Source: Burkholderia metallica
GTDB lineage: Bacteria > Pseudomonadota > Gammaproteobacteria > Burkholderiales > Burkholderiaceae
Direction of reading: 5' to 3'
Assembly (NCBI RefSeq): GCF_902832845.1
Contig: NZ_CADFDB010000004.1
Location: forward strand, 62,001 to 126,000
Length of the DNA stretch: 64,000 bases
The translations under genes were made by a program, and so were the position numbers. A model generated the notes under the pieces. It saw only the letters and a program-made list of their open reading frames with translations. It did no database searches and was not told the origin of the DNA. Below, piece after piece: positions 63,561 through 64,000 of the stretch (position 1 is its first letter; each line of letters starts with the position of its first letter).

Positions 63561-64000
63561 TCAGGATTCCGCGAACAGCGACATCACCGAATCGCCGCGG
63601 CGAATCCGCGAGAACGTTTCGGCCAGCAGGCTCGCGCTCGTCAGCGCACGGATCTTCGAGCAGCCGAGCGATTCGGCGGACAGCGGGATCGTGTCGGTGA
63701 CGACCAGTTCGTCGAGTGCCGATGCGGCGATGCGATCGCCTGCGCCGCCCGACAGCACCGGGTGCGTCGCGTATGCGAATACCTGCTTCGCGCCGCGCTC
63801 CTTCAGCACTTGCGCGGCCTTGCAGAGCGTGCCTGCCGTATCGACCATGTCGTCCATGATCACGCAGGTGCGGCCTTCGACTTCACCGATGATGTTCATC
63901 ACTTCGGAGACGTTCGCCTTCGGGCGACGCTTGTCGATGATCGCGAGATCGCAGTTGAGCTGCTTCGCGAGTGCCCGGGCACGCACCACGCCGCCGACGT
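63561..64000 (-). CDS. prs: Ribose-phosphate pyrophosphokinase (partial, 5' end outside window)
   Basis: The C-terminal ~146 residues of PRPP synthetase, which makes 5-phosphoribosyl diphosphate for nucleotides, histidine and tryptophan. [66 protein letters not shown] contains the phosphoribosyl-binding loop [10 protein letters not shown]. The frame runs off the right edge of the window. The terminator at 63503 ends it. Confidence 0.96.
   Translation of the reverse strand, partial: VGGVVRARALAKQLNCDLAIIDKRRPKANVSEVMNIIGEVEGRTCVIMDDMVDTAGTLCKAAQVLKERGAKQVFAYATHPVLSGGAGDRIAASALDELVVTDTIPLSAESLGCSKIRALTSASLLAETFSRIRRGDSVMSLFAES

Overview
The window is a gene-dense, very GC-rich stretch of proteobacterial chromosome. 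Third codon positions are almost all G or C, intergenic gaps are short, and I see no insertion sequence, phage, CRISPR array, rRNA or tRNA gene. Gene content and order point to the betaproteobacterium Burkholderia, most likely the B. cepacia complex, chromosome 1. This includes gshA-gshB next to an EIIA(Man)-HPr-EI cluster, the secB/gpsA/trmL/coxBA run, a NagR-NagA-NagB-II-MTP-NagE operon, and the prs-rplY-pth end. It reads as conserved core genome, so most of the novelty lies in control elements, small proteins and domain fusions.

Layout. 1-4.9 kb: end of gshA, gshB, then a regulatory PTS module (EIIA-Man, HPr, EI). 4.9-8.4 kb, minus strand: MoeB/ThiF, a C-terminal processing protease and GpmA. 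8.5-13.9 kb: rhodanese, glutaredoxin 3, SecB, GpsA, a macrodomain protein, TrmL, ComF and a BioC-like methyltransferase. 14.0-24.6 kb: a complete aa3 cytochrome c oxidase locus with structural subunits (coxB, coxA, ctaE), assembly factors (CtaG, a 46-aa small assembly protein, SURF1, two SCO-type proteins), heme O/A synthesis (ctaB, ctaA) and small membrane proteins. 24.6-31.4 kb: a YciI-like protein, a chemoreceptor, an orphan MetQ/NlpA protein, a four-cysteine secreted protein and a three-gene ABC importer. 31.6-37.0 kb: the SOS mutasome cassette imuA-imuB-dnaE2 behind a LexA box. 37.0-47.9 kb: GlcNAc/chitobiose use, with GntR regulator, NagA, SIS-type deaminase, an EIIA-HPr-EI fusion, NagE and, convergent to it, a GH20 hexosaminidase. 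48.0-51.2 kb, minus strand: the bd oxidase operon cydP-cydA-cydB-cydX. 51.6-64 kb: rpoH behind a perfect CIRCE element, PagL lipid A deacylase, leuA behind a newly read leucine leader peptide, YbiB, MaiA, FtsY, RsmD, CoaD, a YfhL-type ferredoxin, HisC, Pth, L25 and the end of prs.

Regulatory highlights read directly from the sequence are: a LexA box at imuA; everted ACCAGT/ACTGGT operators at the nag operon, one overlapping the -35 of a near-consensus promoter, with related TGGTAT boxes upstream of the hexosaminidase; a perfect FNR-type box at the start of the cyd operon; a perfect CIRCE at rpoH; a 24-codon leader peptide rich in rare CTA leucine codons ahead of leuA, apparently on a leaderless transcript; and mutually exclusive hairpins in the cox leader. 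Structural oddities are CoxB fused to cytochrome c and OmpA-like domains, a second EIIB domain in NagE that has lost its phosphorylated cysteine, and two independent EI/HPr systems.

Gene functions are assigned from recognised motifs and protein sequence features. No database search was run.
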